Shown piece after piece: positions 33,801 to 43,786 of a stretch of DNA of 64,000 nt. The DNA is taken from positions 558,001-622,000 of the forward strand of contig VWRR01000007.1 in the NCBI GenBank assembly GCA_013995675.1, in the 5' to 3' direction. Source of the DNA: Cyanidiococcus yangmingshanensis (lineage: Eukaryota > Rhodophyta > Bangiophyceae > Cyanidiales > Cyanidiaceae). Position 1 is the stretch's first letter; the number at the start of each line of letters is the position of its first letter. Made by a program: the position numbers and the translations under genes. The notes beneath the pieces are model-generated. The model saw only the letters and a list, made by a program, of their open reading frames with translations. It made no database searches and had not been told where the DNA came from.

Positions 33801-34009
33801 ACATCTTGTTTTCGTACGAGTCGCAAGATCTCGACAAAACCGCTCGTAGCTTCTGCAAGTCGTTCTTCCGCGAACGCCACTGCCGCTTTGGTATAGCGCG
33901 CTCGAAGCTCCGACTCGAGTGGAAGCTTCTGTTCCTGAACTCCATCCAGGGTCGTTTGATCCGAACGGTCTCGTCCGACTGGATCGGTTTCCAATCCAAA
34001 CCCCAACAT
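27889..34009 (-). CDS. HIR3: HIR3/CABIN1-like histone chaperone subunit
   Basis: About 2039 residues. The HIR complex deposits histone H3-H4 independently of replication; its Hir3/Cabin1 subunit is a large TPR scaffold. The start ATG is 34007-34009. The N-terminal TPR region is diagnostic: a repeat with LGQLYEKQGDCELALQAYSDALRFQ, then VLVWLKAAAMAYNVGHLGVCRFALERSG. A long low-complexity Ser/Glu/Gln-rich part (about residues 330-560) follows, then helical repeats to the end (LCREELDEALVGRSRP, DLVLYHYRFLMEYLDL). The main frame stops at 28655, but four bases further another frame continues with TPR-like helices (ALVDRYEACLPRLHQQL) to 27889, so one surplus base near 28660-28700 is likely. Family call rests on the N-terminal TPR block; the C-terminal 250 residues are joined by inference. 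Confidence 0.72.
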
Positions 34010-34207
34010 GATCAGTTTCCGCGACCGCCACGCTTGGAAGAACAAGCGAACAATTTTCGAACCGCCCGGTTTTATTTCGGAGCGTTTTCAGCGCCCTCTC
34101 CGAGACGTTCGTTCGGACAGGTCGGTTCCGGTAAGTGCTTGTCTGTCTTCGATGACCGGGAATAAACTATTCATTATGGTAGCTATGATGCAGCCAGAAG
34201 CGAAGTG
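34010..34207. promoter_or_regulatory. Divergent promoter region, HIR3 / IPTase
   Basis: 198 bases separate the two start codons, so both core promoters must be here or overlap the 5' ends. A GTAAGT at 34131 on plus is not supported as an intron. Confidence 0.5.
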
Positions 34208-35698
34208 ATGGGTGTCAGACACGCTTTTGTGACTGTAGTTGGCTTCAAAGGAACCTTGCGACAACAAGTCGGTTGGCGAGACGCTTCCTTGCTGCCTGTC
34301 GGGCTTCGACGCCGTTTTCGACGTGCTTCCTACCCACGCAACTACCGAGTGTCGTGTCCTCACATGGAAAGTTTTGGTCACAGAGGAGGATTTGAAAGAG
34401 AACGCCCCCGAGTGGTGGTAATCGCGGGTCCAACAGCGGTTGGCAAGTCGGAACTGGCTCACGCGCTCGCCTCTCGCCTGAATGGAGAGATCGTCTCCGC
34501 TGACTCGGTCCAAGTGTACCGAGGGCTCGATATTGGCTCAAATAAACCTAGCGCAGTTGAGCGAGCAACGGTACGATACCACTTGGTGGATATTTTGGAA
34601 CCGTCGCGAGACGCCTTCTCCGCTGGGGCTTTTTTCGAGCTTGCTCGCACGGCCACTGCTGACATACTTGCTCGCAACCGCGTGCCCATTGTTGTCGGTG
34701 GCACCATGATGTATCTAAGGTGGTACGTTTTGGGAAAGCCTGCTACGATCGCAGCCACACCAGAGGTTACGCAAGCCGTGGTCAAGGAACTGAAGAATGA
34801 TGGCTGGAATTGGGACCGGAGCCTCGCTCGTTTGGCTGCTGTCGACCCAGCTCGAGCCGCAACCTTGCATCGCAACGACTGGTATCGTTTACGACGTGCG
34901 CTTGAGGTACTCAAGAGCACCGGTGGAGTAGGTATTGGGGTTCTGCCTCGCCTCGGAGGGGCACCTCCCGCATCAAAATCCTCTCCGATCAATGCTTCCC
35001 GACAACCTCTCTCGAATGAGACAGTATGGGAAGATGAAGCTGAGCCTGTCCAGCACTCAAGCGGACAAGTTGATGATTCGCGGCTTGATTACGACTTTCG
35101 CTGTTATTTTCTGGCGCTGCCGAGAGCGCTACTCAATCAACGGATCGATGTCCGATGTGAGGAAATGGTTGCTCGCGGTCTACTCCGAGAGACAGCCATG
35201 CTATTGCAAGGCCCCTGGGTGGGTATCCAATCACTCGACGAGTTCTCTGCAGCTCACCGAACCGAAAACGGCACCCTCAGTGCGTTTCGAGCCATTGGAT
35301 ATCGACAGTCGATTGAGTATTTGGTGCACGGTGAGCGCTCCCCAGACGGGCTGAGATCTTTTCTGCAAAAGTTCATGCAAGCCTCGCGACAATATGCTCG
35401 AAGGCAGATCCAGTGGTATCGTGCTGAAAGACGCTTTCGATGGCGAGCAGCGGACCGTATCGATCTCGTGGACACGATCGAGCACGAACTTAGAGCCGAT
35501 GATGAAGCACGCGTGTTTCTTGACGACGACGAAGAAGATCGACGACTTCGGGAGGAGAGCCGTCGCCAAGCCAAGTCTATGAAGCGTTATCGATCGACGC
35601 TACGGCTTTTCGATACCGACGAGAAGGCCTGGCAAGTTCTGCGCGAAATTGATTGGTTTCGACCGGGAAGCCCGTCTTTCGAAGCAAAATCACCTTAG
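34208..35698 (+). CDS. tRNA dimethylallyltransferase (isopentenyltransferase, MiaA/Mod5)
   Basis: About 496 residues from ATG 34208. Adds an isopentenyl group to A37 of tRNAs that read UNN codons. Motifs in order: P-loop VVIAGPTAVGKSELA, EIVSADSVQVYRGLDIGSNKP, RYHLVDIL, SAGAFFELA, VPIVVGGTMMYLRWY, YRLRRALEV, FRAIGYRQ, then FMQASRQYARRQIQWYR, which is typical of the family. The first 65 residues are Arg-rich and lack acids, which suggests targeting to mitochondrion or plastid; an internal Met (MESF) could give a second, cytosolic form as known for yeast Mod5. A 40-residue Ser/Glu-rich insert sits in the middle. No C-terminal zinc finger of the animal/yeast type is visible. Confidence 0.92.
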   Translation: MGVRHAFVTVVGFKGTLRQQVGWRDASLLPVGLRRRFRRASYPRNYRVSCPHMESFGHRGGFERERPRVVVIAGPTAVGKSELAHALASRLNGEIVSADSVQVYRGLDIGSNKPSAVERATVRYHLVDILEPSRDAFSAGAFFELARTATADILARNRVPIVVGGTMMYLRWYVLGKPATIAATPEVTQAVVKELKNDGWNWDRSLARLAAVDPARAATLHRNDWYRLRRALEVLKSTGGVGIGVLPRLGGAPPASKSSPINASRQPLSNETVWEDEAEPVQHSSGQVDDSRLDYDFRCYFLALPRALLNQRIDVRCEEMVARGLLRETAMLLQGPWVGIQSLDEFSAAHRTENGTLSAFRAIGYRQSIEYLVHGERSPDGLRSFLQKFMQASRQYARRQIQWYRAERRFRWRAADRIDLVDTIEHELRADDEARVFLDDDEEDRRLREESRRQAKSMKRYRSTLRLFDTDEKAWQVLREIDWFRPGSPSFEAKSP

Positions 35699-36282
35699 TT
35701 TCATCGAAATAGAGATCTTTGGGGTTGGACTTGAACGCTTACGCTTTCGAACGGTGCTGAAACAAGGTAGTTTCGTTTCCGGCGCTTCCGGTCGGTCAGG
35801 TCTCGCTTGCAAGCAGCTTTCCCCTATCCGAGTGCGTCTACAAGTGCTTTTACGTAGAAGCGAGCCATTTTTGGTGGTCTGATGACCGTGTTCACGTTTT
35901 TTGTGTCTCTAAAGCGTCCTCGCGATCTTTAAATGGAGCATAAGCGCCAAGGTCGGTACCAGTCCGGACGCTCATTTGCTGTCGAATCCTCCAAGCAAAG
36001 TATTTCTCCGAATGGGCCACATCAAGTCAGGGATTTCAGGTTCTTTATTCACTTTTATATCATTCATTCAACATTTCAACGTCCAAGTCGACGCTGAATG
36101 AGCTAGAACGCTCTCTTCTTAGAACTGTTTCTGGAGCGTCCTCATCCAATGGAAAATGTATCGCAGGCGCCCGACGGGAAGAGCGTCGAAATGGCCACGT
36201 TCGCGTTGTTGTCAAGCACTGTGTGTCACTGGGCGCTGCTTCCCAGAAAAAAAGTCCATAAAGCAGTTTACAAAGCAAGGTA
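35699..36282. other. Intergenic between IPTase and RRS1
   Basis: 584 bases, both neighbours on plus. Nothing recognised apart from AGTCCATAAA at 36253, 20 bases before the RRS1 ATG. Confidence 0.35.
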
Positions 36283-37068
36283 ATGGAAGCATCTAAGCTA
36301 GAAATTGATGTGGGGCACTTGAAAGTTGTCGATGCTCGTCCAGTGGTTGATTTAGGAGAAATCGACGCACGAGCAACCGCTGCTATGCAGTCGCTGGTGG
36401 ATGTGCTTTTCCAACTGCCTATGGATAGCGCAGCGACGGAGGAAATGGGTTCCGGTCGGGTTGTTCGACTCTTGACACCTCGAGAGCGTCTACCACGTGA
36501 GAAGCCGCTGCCGAAACGGGAGGCTATGCAGTCCAAATGGGAACGTTTTGCGCAAGCTAAAGGCATTCGAGGCAAGAAACGAGAACGCTTTGTCTGGGAC
36601 GATGCTCACCAGGAGTGGCGCCCACGGCACGGCGGAGGCAAGGCCCGTCCCTCAATCAAGTCGAATGCGACAGAATGGGTAGTTGAGGACACGGACCACG
36701 TCCCCAAGGGACAGAATCCTTTTCGTCGAACGAAACGCGGAACTGGTGCTCGACCTGGCTCTAAGAAAGACGCCGCTACCACTTCGCTGGCGTCTGGGAA
36801 GAGTCCCAAGCCAGATCGTGTTCGCGAGGCACAGCGTAAGCTCTCTGAACGGACGCGAAGAGTCAAGGACGAACTAGACCGCAAACTGGGGATCGTGCAG
36901 CGCAGCACAGCCAGTCTGGGTACTCACGATCACTCGCTGCCTGGGGAACGAGATCAGCGTCATCGAATCAAAAGACGTTCGGCAGAGCCAAACACACCAC
37001 ACGATCACGGCACAGAGCGAAAACGGGTCATGCGCGTCGCCGAGTCGGTTCTTCAACGAATGCGCTAG
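36283..37068 (+). CDS. RRS1: Ribosome biogenesis regulator RRS1
   Basis: 261 residues, ATG 36283, single frame. Rrs1 acts with Rpf2 to bring the 5S RNP into the pre-60S ribosome in the nucleolus. The conserved N-terminal half is clear: LEIDVGHLKVVD, the LLTPRERLPREKPLPKRE block, KWERFAQAKGIRGKKRERFVWD, EWRPRHG and WVVEDTDH. The C-terminal third is basic and Arg/Lys-rich, with an Arg-rich helix (EAQRKLSERTRRVKDELDRK) and probable nuclear localisation signals, as in the family. Length is between yeast (203) and human (365) proteins. Confidence 0.92.
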   Translation: MEASKLEIDVGHLKVVDARPVVDLGEIDARATAAMQSLVDVLFQLPMDSAATEEMGSGRVVRLLTPRERLPREKPLPKREAMQSKWERFAQAKGIRGKKRERFVWDDAHQEWRPRHGGGKARPSIKSNATEWVVEDTDHVPKGQNPFRRTKRGTGARPGSKKDAATTSLASGKSPKPDRVREAQRKLSERTRRVKDELDRKLGIVQRSTASLGTHDHSLPGERDQRHRIKRRSAEPNTPHDHGTERKRVMRVAESVLQRMR

Positions 37069-39514
37069 GCAGGGCGGTTCTGGTACACCAGTTTTTTGTC
37101 TGTATGGGACTTGAGTCGCCCAACAAGCACGTATCGTCTTGCATTCGAGTGCTGGCTCGGTTGCCGTCGTTTCGAGGTCAAAACGACGGTTTGGGTTCGG
37201 AAGCGGCTCGTAAGAGAACGACTATCTTGGTCTGGGAACCTATCGAGCCGCCATCCGATATGGTTGGTGTCCTGAATCTCGATCATCGCTTTGAGGCGAC
37301 TGCACGCGCTGCTTTCTCCCCAAGGCACGAGATACCCTCTACCAGCGCCTTTCGTTACCGAATGCTGCCTTTCCCGCCGAGTGCTGAACGAATAGGTTGT
37401 CGCCGCATTGCTTCATGTAGGTCTCTCTTTTTTCGGGTGCGCTGAACACGATTTCTTCGTGGCATCGCTTCATGAACACATCTTTTTGGAGACGTCTCGG
37501 TACAATTTCTTGCCTCCGCACATTTTTCGATCCATGTTTCCATGGAGATGTGTTTGATGCCTCCCGTTCTAAAGGATCCCATCTTGATTCATGATGTGGT
37601 CGTCATGAAGGATCGTTGTATTCGTGGGAGTCGAAGGGTCACCATGCTGGACCTAGTGCCCCAGTGAACCTTCATGGTGAAGAATCTTTCATGAGGCTTC
37701 GGGGGAAGCACAGTGTCCGGCGTGCGGTGTATCTAGGATTCGATCGTCGATATGGTCGTTTCCCCATGGTCAGCACTACGGCGATGGTACGCTGGCCAAT
37801 GCCAAGACAAGCCCATATAGCCAGAACATGCTTAGAAAACGTTGCGGGAGCGTTGCACCCTCGACAGAATTGCCTGGAAGAGCGCACGCTTCTTGCATCT
37901 TGTCTGAAGCAAGCAGCGGCGGTCGCGGTTCCAGTCGAACGAAATATCTTGCACACTGATTGATGAAGAATACCTAACTTTCCCTTGGATTTGCCGTCAT
38001 CCAACATCACTGACTGTCTGTCGTATATTGGACTGAATCAAGGCCATTCATGACTTGCTCATGAAGAGGCCTCATGGAAAGCAACTACATCTGGCAGACA
38101 GAAAAGGGTCGACACCCAAACTGCGTGATCTACCCGAATCTCGATTCCTGTCCTCGCTGGAGCTCTGTCGGTTCCCCAAATATAGATGGCATTTCATCTC
38201 AAAGGTCGATTTTTATATGGAGACTTGTTCCGGTACGTGCGGATTCCAAGGATCGGTGCCACGCTTATGCAACCTTTGAAATTTGGTTTGCGTGGCTTTT
38301 GGCGATCCCTGAATGCGTCCTCGTTCAGGAATAGACTCGTGGAGATTCGCGAAACATCTCCGCTCATCGTCAAGGGTATTTTCATTTCAGTGTTCTCAGA
38401 TGGCTGCATTGGCTCCCATGAATTTTAAATCAGTTTAGTTCGATATTGTTCCGCAAGCTCTGGAGGCGTCCTTGCATACCCTTGCGGTCGCTGCAAGTCT
38501 CTTGTGATGATGCGCGAGGGCCCCTATCAGACAGCTGGGTTGGTACATCGCGAGAAGACAGGACCTTGGCGCATTCAGAACATGGATGTCTTGTTTGTCG
38601 CGAAATAGCCCGTCGAACTGCTTCACAATCTTCTCATTGTTTGGACGCGGGCGCTGTTGCTCTCGGAGACGGAATGGCTCGATGCTATCCGGAGCGAGTC
38701 CGAAAATCGAGAAAACCGGTCACCGATTCAGATTCTTTTCGGCCTTTGTTGAAGGCGTCGTCGCCAACAAAGCGTCGGTTTCGTTTGTTTAAAAGTTGAA
38801 TTAGTAGGCAGACACGAATTTCAGATGGAGACGGAAATGGTGAAAAGAACTAGAAGAATTTCGGCTTGATCCAGGAACTAGGCAATCGACGCCGACCCTG
38901 ATGTGCAAGTTGACTATTTTGGAAACGGCGCTTTCATGCCCGCCTCATCGCAACGTCGAGAAGCGAATGAATCGGTGACACCCTTTCAGTGCGTCTCGAG
39001 TCGCATTTTTGAACCCTCGAGCCAAGGTGCCTAGATCTGCACGAAAGAGATGCTCCGCCATGCGATCGCCGCTCATGCATCGTCTTTGCCGGGTCCGGTG
39101 AACCTATCCCAAGCGTCGATGATTAGCGGTTGCGCCCCCTAGCTGGCTCACAAACACGCCGCGAATGGTCCTGGGAGCTCATAGGATCCCGATGTGTCTA
39201 CGCACCGAGATGAACAAACGCCATGACCGATCCTGTGGAGCACGCGAATGCGGAGCGGTCGTGTACACTTGGACATTAGGTGCGACCAGCCCTGGCAACA
39301 GTTCTTTTGAAGCGCTCAAACCTGAGGCGTTGCCGAGACTATGGTGGCTTCCGGTTGAATCGCTTTTCCAGATCTTGCCTATGCCGTCCTCAGCCTGTGC
39401 GAGCAAGTAGTGTGCTCTGGGACTCGAGCGGCATCCTAGCCTTGCACTGAGCGGCCTTCGGCAAATACGACGAATTGCCAGTATGACTCTACATGATATC
39501 GTCAAGCTGGCAAG
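37069..39514. other. Longest gap: 2.4 kb without a defensible gene
   Basis: Lies between the 3' ends of RRS1 (+) and the Nudix gene (-). Several short ORFs of 60-117 codons occur on both strands, none with a recognisable domain. The stretch 37560-38080 is rich in TCATGA and CTTCATGGTGAAG-type short palindromes. A non-coding RNA gene would fit here, but I cannot identify one. Confidence 0.4.
37104..37445 (+). CDS. Unrecognised 113-codon ORF after RRS1
   Basis: ATG-initiated, balanced composition (RTTILVWEPIEPPSDMVGVLNLDH), but only 35 bases after the RRS1 stop, which is too close for a separate promoter. May be chance. Confidence 0.2.
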   Translation: MGLESPNKHVSSCIRVLARLPSFRGQNDGLGSEAARKRTTILVWEPIEPPSDMVGVLNLDHRFEATARAAFSPRHEIPSTSAFRYRMLPFPPSAERIGCRRIASCRSLFFRVR

Positions 39515-40999
39515 TCACTGATCACACTCACGAATAAGCAACAGCACGTCGTGAATAATCCGTGCTGTCATTCCCCAGACAATCTTCCCACCGGTGAGCT
39601 CCCGAGGCAGGCAGTACATGGGAGCGGGTGCCTGTCCAAGGCCTGCCTGTTCGCCTATCGAGCGTTGTTCGCTCAACAAGTTTTCTGGCGATAATCCTGC
39701 TGAAGCTGTGCCCGCTGGCTCTCGGAGAACTCTCGCCTGATCATCTGCACTATGCGAGTCGGTCTCGCTAGCCGGTTTGGGCCACTGACAACAACCCGAT
39801 TCTGAACGGTACGTTTCCATCGTTAATTGCGGAATTACAAACAGGTTTTGGACCTCGGCCGGGTTCAGTTGTAGTTTGCTCGGGTCCACTCGATCATCCA
39901 TGTATCCTAGAAAGGATAAAACTCGAAAGTTAGACGATCGCAGGAGCGGACGGTATTCGTGAAATTTGCCGAGCACTCGGACGAGACGCGGATCCAGTCC
40001 GATTTCCTCCTGGGTCTCTCGCAGGGCGGTCTGCAAAAGCGATCCGTCCCCTGCACGCACTTTGCCACCGGGGCACGAAATTTCGCCTCGATGCATCCGA
40101 ACCAACTTGGATCGCTCGGTCAGGACAAAGGCCAATTGGCTGCAACCCTCAGACTCAGTCGCATCAAGCGCTCGACAGAGCAGTATTAACACCGCTGCAT
40201 TCGGAGCCACCACCGACGGATCATGCTCCACATGCACTGTTCGTAGCGGCAGCGTCTGCAGACGGCGTTCTAAACGGTCAAGAAGAATGCGTGTTTGGGT
40301 CGAGCGCACATGCACACTTCGCGACCACGGAAGCGCCCGCCGAAAAAAAGGAGCCATGCTCGGCAAAGGCTTCTTTGGTGAGGATGTTCTCGCCGCTGAC
40401 AGTATTCCCGTGGATGGGCGTGCCGGCACGACTATCGTCGGCAGCAGCTGCTGCAAGCGCTCCGAGTTTGGTCCAGGTCTGTAACGGACCATTGGGGGCG
40501 CTCTTCTCTGCGCACCAGGCCAGAGGGTCCTTTGGGTGACCCTCCGAAGGCTCTCGGCCCAGTCACTCTCGAGAATTCGATTCTGGACAAAACGTACTAG
40601 GTTTGCCGCGAAGCCTCGACGCGGCTTGCTCGACATGGAGCAGCGCACTCTCCGCGTCGCTGTCTTCGTTCGCTGCCGTTTCGAGTGACCATGTGCTTGC
40701 AGTGAGGCTCTCAGCAACTCGCCAGAGTAAACGAGGACGCGGCGCGCTCCCCTGTCCCTCCCGCGTTGTTGCTCCGGCCCACTCGGGCTGCACTGTCGGC
40801 GCCACCGTCTACAGGGACGCACAAACACTCCAGCCGCACTAGCCCCAGGTACCGAAACGAAAAGGGTTTCCAAAGACGCTTCAACGTTCGCCCGAATGGC
40901 CTCGTTCAGCGGCCTCTCGAGCGGCAGCTCGTCAAGCGAGGCGCAGTTCACGGTTGCCGGGAACGGGAGTGACCGTTTTCGTTCCCAAGAGCGCAACAT
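39515..40999 (-). CDS. Nudix hydrolase, CoA diphosphatase type
   Basis: The last 250 residues hold the enzyme: AAVLILLCR, FVLTERS, then EISCPGGKVRAGDGSLLQTA and LRETQEEIGL, the CoA-type Nudix box with the usual D in place of the first E. The extended FHEYRPLLRSSNF and a C-terminal helical part follow, as in NUDT7/NUDT8/Pcd1. The enzyme splits CoA and its derivatives to 3',5'-ADP and phosphopantetheine, in peroxisomes or mitochondria. About 240 residues before the domain are Arg/Ser-rich and of unknown role. The start is taken as ATG 40997-40999. The frame is open to 41098 and beyond without ATG, and an upstream frame from ATG 41330 would join with one surplus base, so a longer leader is possible. 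Confidence 0.8.
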   Translation of the reverse strand: MLRSWERKRSLPFPATVNCASLDELPLERPLNEAIRANVEASLETLFVSVPGASAAGVFVRPCRRWRRQCSPSGPEQQRGRDRGARRVLVYSGELLRASLQAHGHSKRQRTKTATRRVRCSMSSKPRRGFAANLVRFVQNRILESDWAESLRRVTQRTLWPGAQRRAPPMVRYRPGPNSERLQQLLPTIVVPARPSTGILSAARTSSPKKPLPSMAPFFRRALPWSRSVHVRSTQTRILLDRLERRLQTLPLRTVHVEHDPSVVAPNAAVLILLCRALDATESEGCSQLAFVLTERSKLVRMHRGEISCPGGKVRAGDGSLLQTALRETQEEIGLDPRLVRVLGKFHEYRPLLRSSNFRVLSFLGYMDDRVDPSKLQLNPAEVQNLFVIPQLTMETYRSESGCCQWPKPASETDSHSADDQARVLREPAGTASAGLSPENLLSEQRSIGEQAGLGQAPAPMYCLPRELTGGKIVWGMTARIIHDVLLLIRECDQ

Positions 41000-41653
41000 G
41001 CCGGCCCCAGTGCTGACCCTTGGACCAATAGTCCCAGTGAAACGTGTGGAAATAGGGGTCAAAGCGCGCAACCTCAAGCAAAGAACGTGACCAGCCACAG
41101 GGCAAAAGCCCTGAACCGTCGCAGATGCGAATAACGAGTCTTACGATAACGCGACCTTGAGCGCTCAATCTCGCGCGCTGCAGCGGCCGCAGCAACACGG
41201 CCGGGCGCCGTAAAATCCGGCGTGTGCCTGCGCGAGACGGCGCCCGCGAGTTGCTTGATGGATACTCAGGAGGGTTCGTGGAACCTTTGCCTTTGGAACT
41301 GCGGTAGCTCTCTTGTTGGACTGCCATACCAAAAGTAGTATGGTTGGTGAGTCTTGAACAGGTCGAGGTATGCGTCAGCTCGCATTCAAGGGGGCGTTTG
41401 CTTCCAGTGCTCTTGAACGATCTTCGGAGGCGTCGTTCGGGAGCTCGCTCCGCAGAGACACTACTGAGCGACAAGGAGGTGTAAAGTGCGCCGCAGACGG
41501 ACTCGCATTGCTGTCGCTTCTGTCGCGGCTTTATTGGTTTTGATTCTTTTGCAGACAAGTTCCGTTGCTCCGGACTCAAGACCAGGGGACAGGTGATCGA
41601 CAGAGCGCGGAGAGGTTCTTGTCCCTTCTCGTCTGGTCGATAACCGTGACACT
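41000..41653. other. Intergenic, divergent Nudix / NAA30
   Basis: 654 bases. May include an N-terminal extension of the Nudix gene (ATG 41330, minus). Otherwise two promoters; nothing else seen. Confidence 0.35.
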
Positions 41654-42217
41654 ATGACCGATACAATAACTGAGGATGACGTTGAAATCGTTCCTTTTGG
41701 TGAGGAGCAGCTGCACTTGCCTCTGGTGAAACAACTGATCGACAGTTTACTAAGTGAACCGTATTCCACGTTTACTTATCGGTACTTTTTGCGTCAGTGG
41801 CGCGACCTGTGTTTTTTGGCCTTTCGAAAACGTCGAGAAGCGGACGCCAATTCCCCGCCGGTTGCGGACGATCTCTTTGGTTGCATTATATGTAAAGCAG
41901 AGGTGCATAAGCAGACTTTTCGAGGGTATATTGCCATGATTGCGGTGGACAAGGCTCACCGCCGACGTGGTCTAGGCACCCGTCTCGTTCAGCGGGCACT
42001 GCAAGCCATGCAGGCCCGCGGTTGTGAGGAGGTCGTCCTCGAAACTGAAGCATGCAATGAGGCAGCCCTGCGAATGTATGAAAAGCTGGGTTTTCTTCGG
42101 GACAAGCGCCTTGAGCGATACTATTTGAACGGCTCGGACGCTTTTCGGCTTCGTCTCCGATTTCGACACCTAGGTGGCCGTTCGAAAGATACCGATCAAG
42201 ACCGAGTTGCATCGTGA
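41654..42217 (+). CDS. NAA30: NatC catalytic subunit, N-alpha-acetyltransferase 30
   Basis: 187 residues, ATG 41654, single frame. Naa30 (yeast Mak3) acetylates N-termini of the Met-Leu/Ile/Phe type on the ribosome. Signature stretches: LLSEPYSTFTYRYFLRQW near the N-terminus (peptide-binding loop), CIICKAEVHKQTFRGYIAMI, the acetyl-CoA loop RRRGLGTRL, EEVVLETEACNEAALRMYEK with LGFLRDKRLERYYLNGSDAF, and RLRLR at the end. The match extends over the whole length. No extra domains. Confidence 0.95.
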   Translation: MTDTITEDDVEIVPFGEEQLHLPLVKQLIDSLLSEPYSTFTYRYFLRQWRDLCFLAFRKRREADANSPPVADDLFGCIICKAEVHKQTFRGYIAMIAVDKAHRRRGLGTRLVQRALQAMQARGCEEVVLETEACNEAALRMYEKLGFLRDKRLERYYLNGSDAFRLRLRFRHLGGRSKDTDQDRVAS

Positions 42218-43786
42218 CCGCTTGGGTTTTATCAGCAGCTTGCGAATGGATGGGGTGCATCGCTCGAAGCTAGTCCGGAAGAGTCGGAGCTCGACTTGAA
42301 TCAAGCCTCGAGGCATAGTGCGAGGCTTCCCCAGACGGCTGGCTCATCAGGGTGGAGGCGCTTACTGAGCTCGGAACATGCGAACGGTTTCGGATCCTGA
42401 TTCGAAAGGTTGAGATGGCGTCCCACCGAGGCGGTGGCTCGCTCCGTCTGGGTTCATACCCTTTTTTCGCAACGAAAAGTTCAACACGTCTGATTTATAT
42501 CAGCTTTGGATAAAAGACTCTATGCCCATCGTCTGCGGCTCATGAGATGCGCATTCGATCAGAGCGCCGGACCTGCGGGCTATCGACCTGGGCTTGTGCG
42601 CACTGAACGTTGGAGCATTCGCTGTGAAGCATTCTATATCTTCCACATTACATACAGACGTAGGTGACAAATGCCATACTGTGTTTGCATGGCCCCGGTT
42701 GAGGATGACACTTCAGCAGGCTCTCCGATGAACACCGCATCTCTCAGCCGGTCATGCCCGGATGAACATGAGATAGGTAGACTGCCATGGCTCGCCGGGC
42801 CAAAAGCGATCGGCTTGGCTGTTTTTGATCGTTGGTATCACCAACCTTGTCGGAACGGGACCTCTCGTCGGAGATGCCACACAGACATGAGGATGCGTTG
42901 ACCACAAGACCATCGAAAACGCTGTCGGAATCTGTCACCTCCTTGCCCTCAAGTCGTGAATCTGAAGTGCGTGCATCTCGAGCTGATCAGCTTCTTCCAC
43001 AATGGATGTGGTTCCGCGCTCGAAATAACTTCTACCGGGCTTGTTTTTTTGTTGTTGTCGACTCATGAGAACTACGAGATGACCAGAATCCAAAAGTTTG
43101 TCACTGTAACTTGCACCGAATTCCGAAAGATTTTTCTGGAGGAGGCACACGCGTCTCTGTGCCATAGCTGTTGCAGCTGGCGCGTACCAGTGAATAGAGA
43201 AGGGATCGTGGAAAGCTCCCTCCCCACCTCGGTTGATTGAGAGAATCAGGCCGCTTGAAGATCGTTCACACGGATTCTCCCCTCTAAACACATTCATTCA
43301 ATCTCCTGCGCAGCCTCTAGAATGCGAATGAGTCCCTTACAGTTCCACTGGGACTCTTCAGCTCGTATCCAGAAAACGGTGCTCGCCTGCATTGCTTCCT
43401 GTTCACATACAAAGGGATTTACGTCTGGTTACAGGTGTCCTTGTCTGCTCATGTACCCGTGCATGCAATCACCATTTTGGGTTTCGTCTCCCGCGAATGA
43501 ATTTTACGGTCCATGCGTCCTCACAGGCGTGCATTCCTGGACACACGACCGGCTACACGTGTTCTCATCTGCTCATGCATTGCCTTCTGCATGCATCGTC
43601 CCATGCACGGATAGCTCTATGATGCAATCGGCGACATCGATGCGTGAGTGGGTACTAGAGTTTGCATTTGCAGTTGGCGTGTGGTACTGGTATTCACTGG
43701 AGGTGCCTTCATCCTCCAACCGGCTGCATTCACTGCTTGACAGAAAAAGTCGTCTCAAATCCGGGGGTCTACGCTGTTTTGTTACC
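42218..43786. other. Intergenic between NAA30 and MLH3
   Basis: 1.57 kb, both neighbours on plus. A hairpin CCACCGAGGCGGTGG at about 42435-42449 is followed by a T6 run (42463-42468). ORFs at 42671 (76 codons) and 42832 (78 codons) are open but unrecognised. The frame upstream of MLH3 to ATG 43322 has unlikely composition and repeated GCATG and CTCATG words. Confidence 0.4.

Noticed and set aside
34131-34207. Intron donor GTAAGT upstream of the IPTase ATG
   Set aside because: No branch or acceptor pair that improves the gene; the upstream ATG overlaps the HIR3 start codon.
40932-41579. 215-codon minus ORF overlapping the Nudix gene start
   Set aside because: Starts at TTG, Arg/Ser-rich; only its middle part may form a leader for the Nudix protein, noted there.
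42430-42468. tRNA-like arm and T6 run after NAA30
   Set aside because: The arms do not form a cloverleaf, normal or permuted; kept only as a hairpin note.
43322-43786. N-terminal extension of MLH3 from ATG 43322
   Set aside because: Rich in Cys, His, Ser and repeated GCATG words, no MutL motif; the ATG at 43787 precedes the first recognisable sequence.
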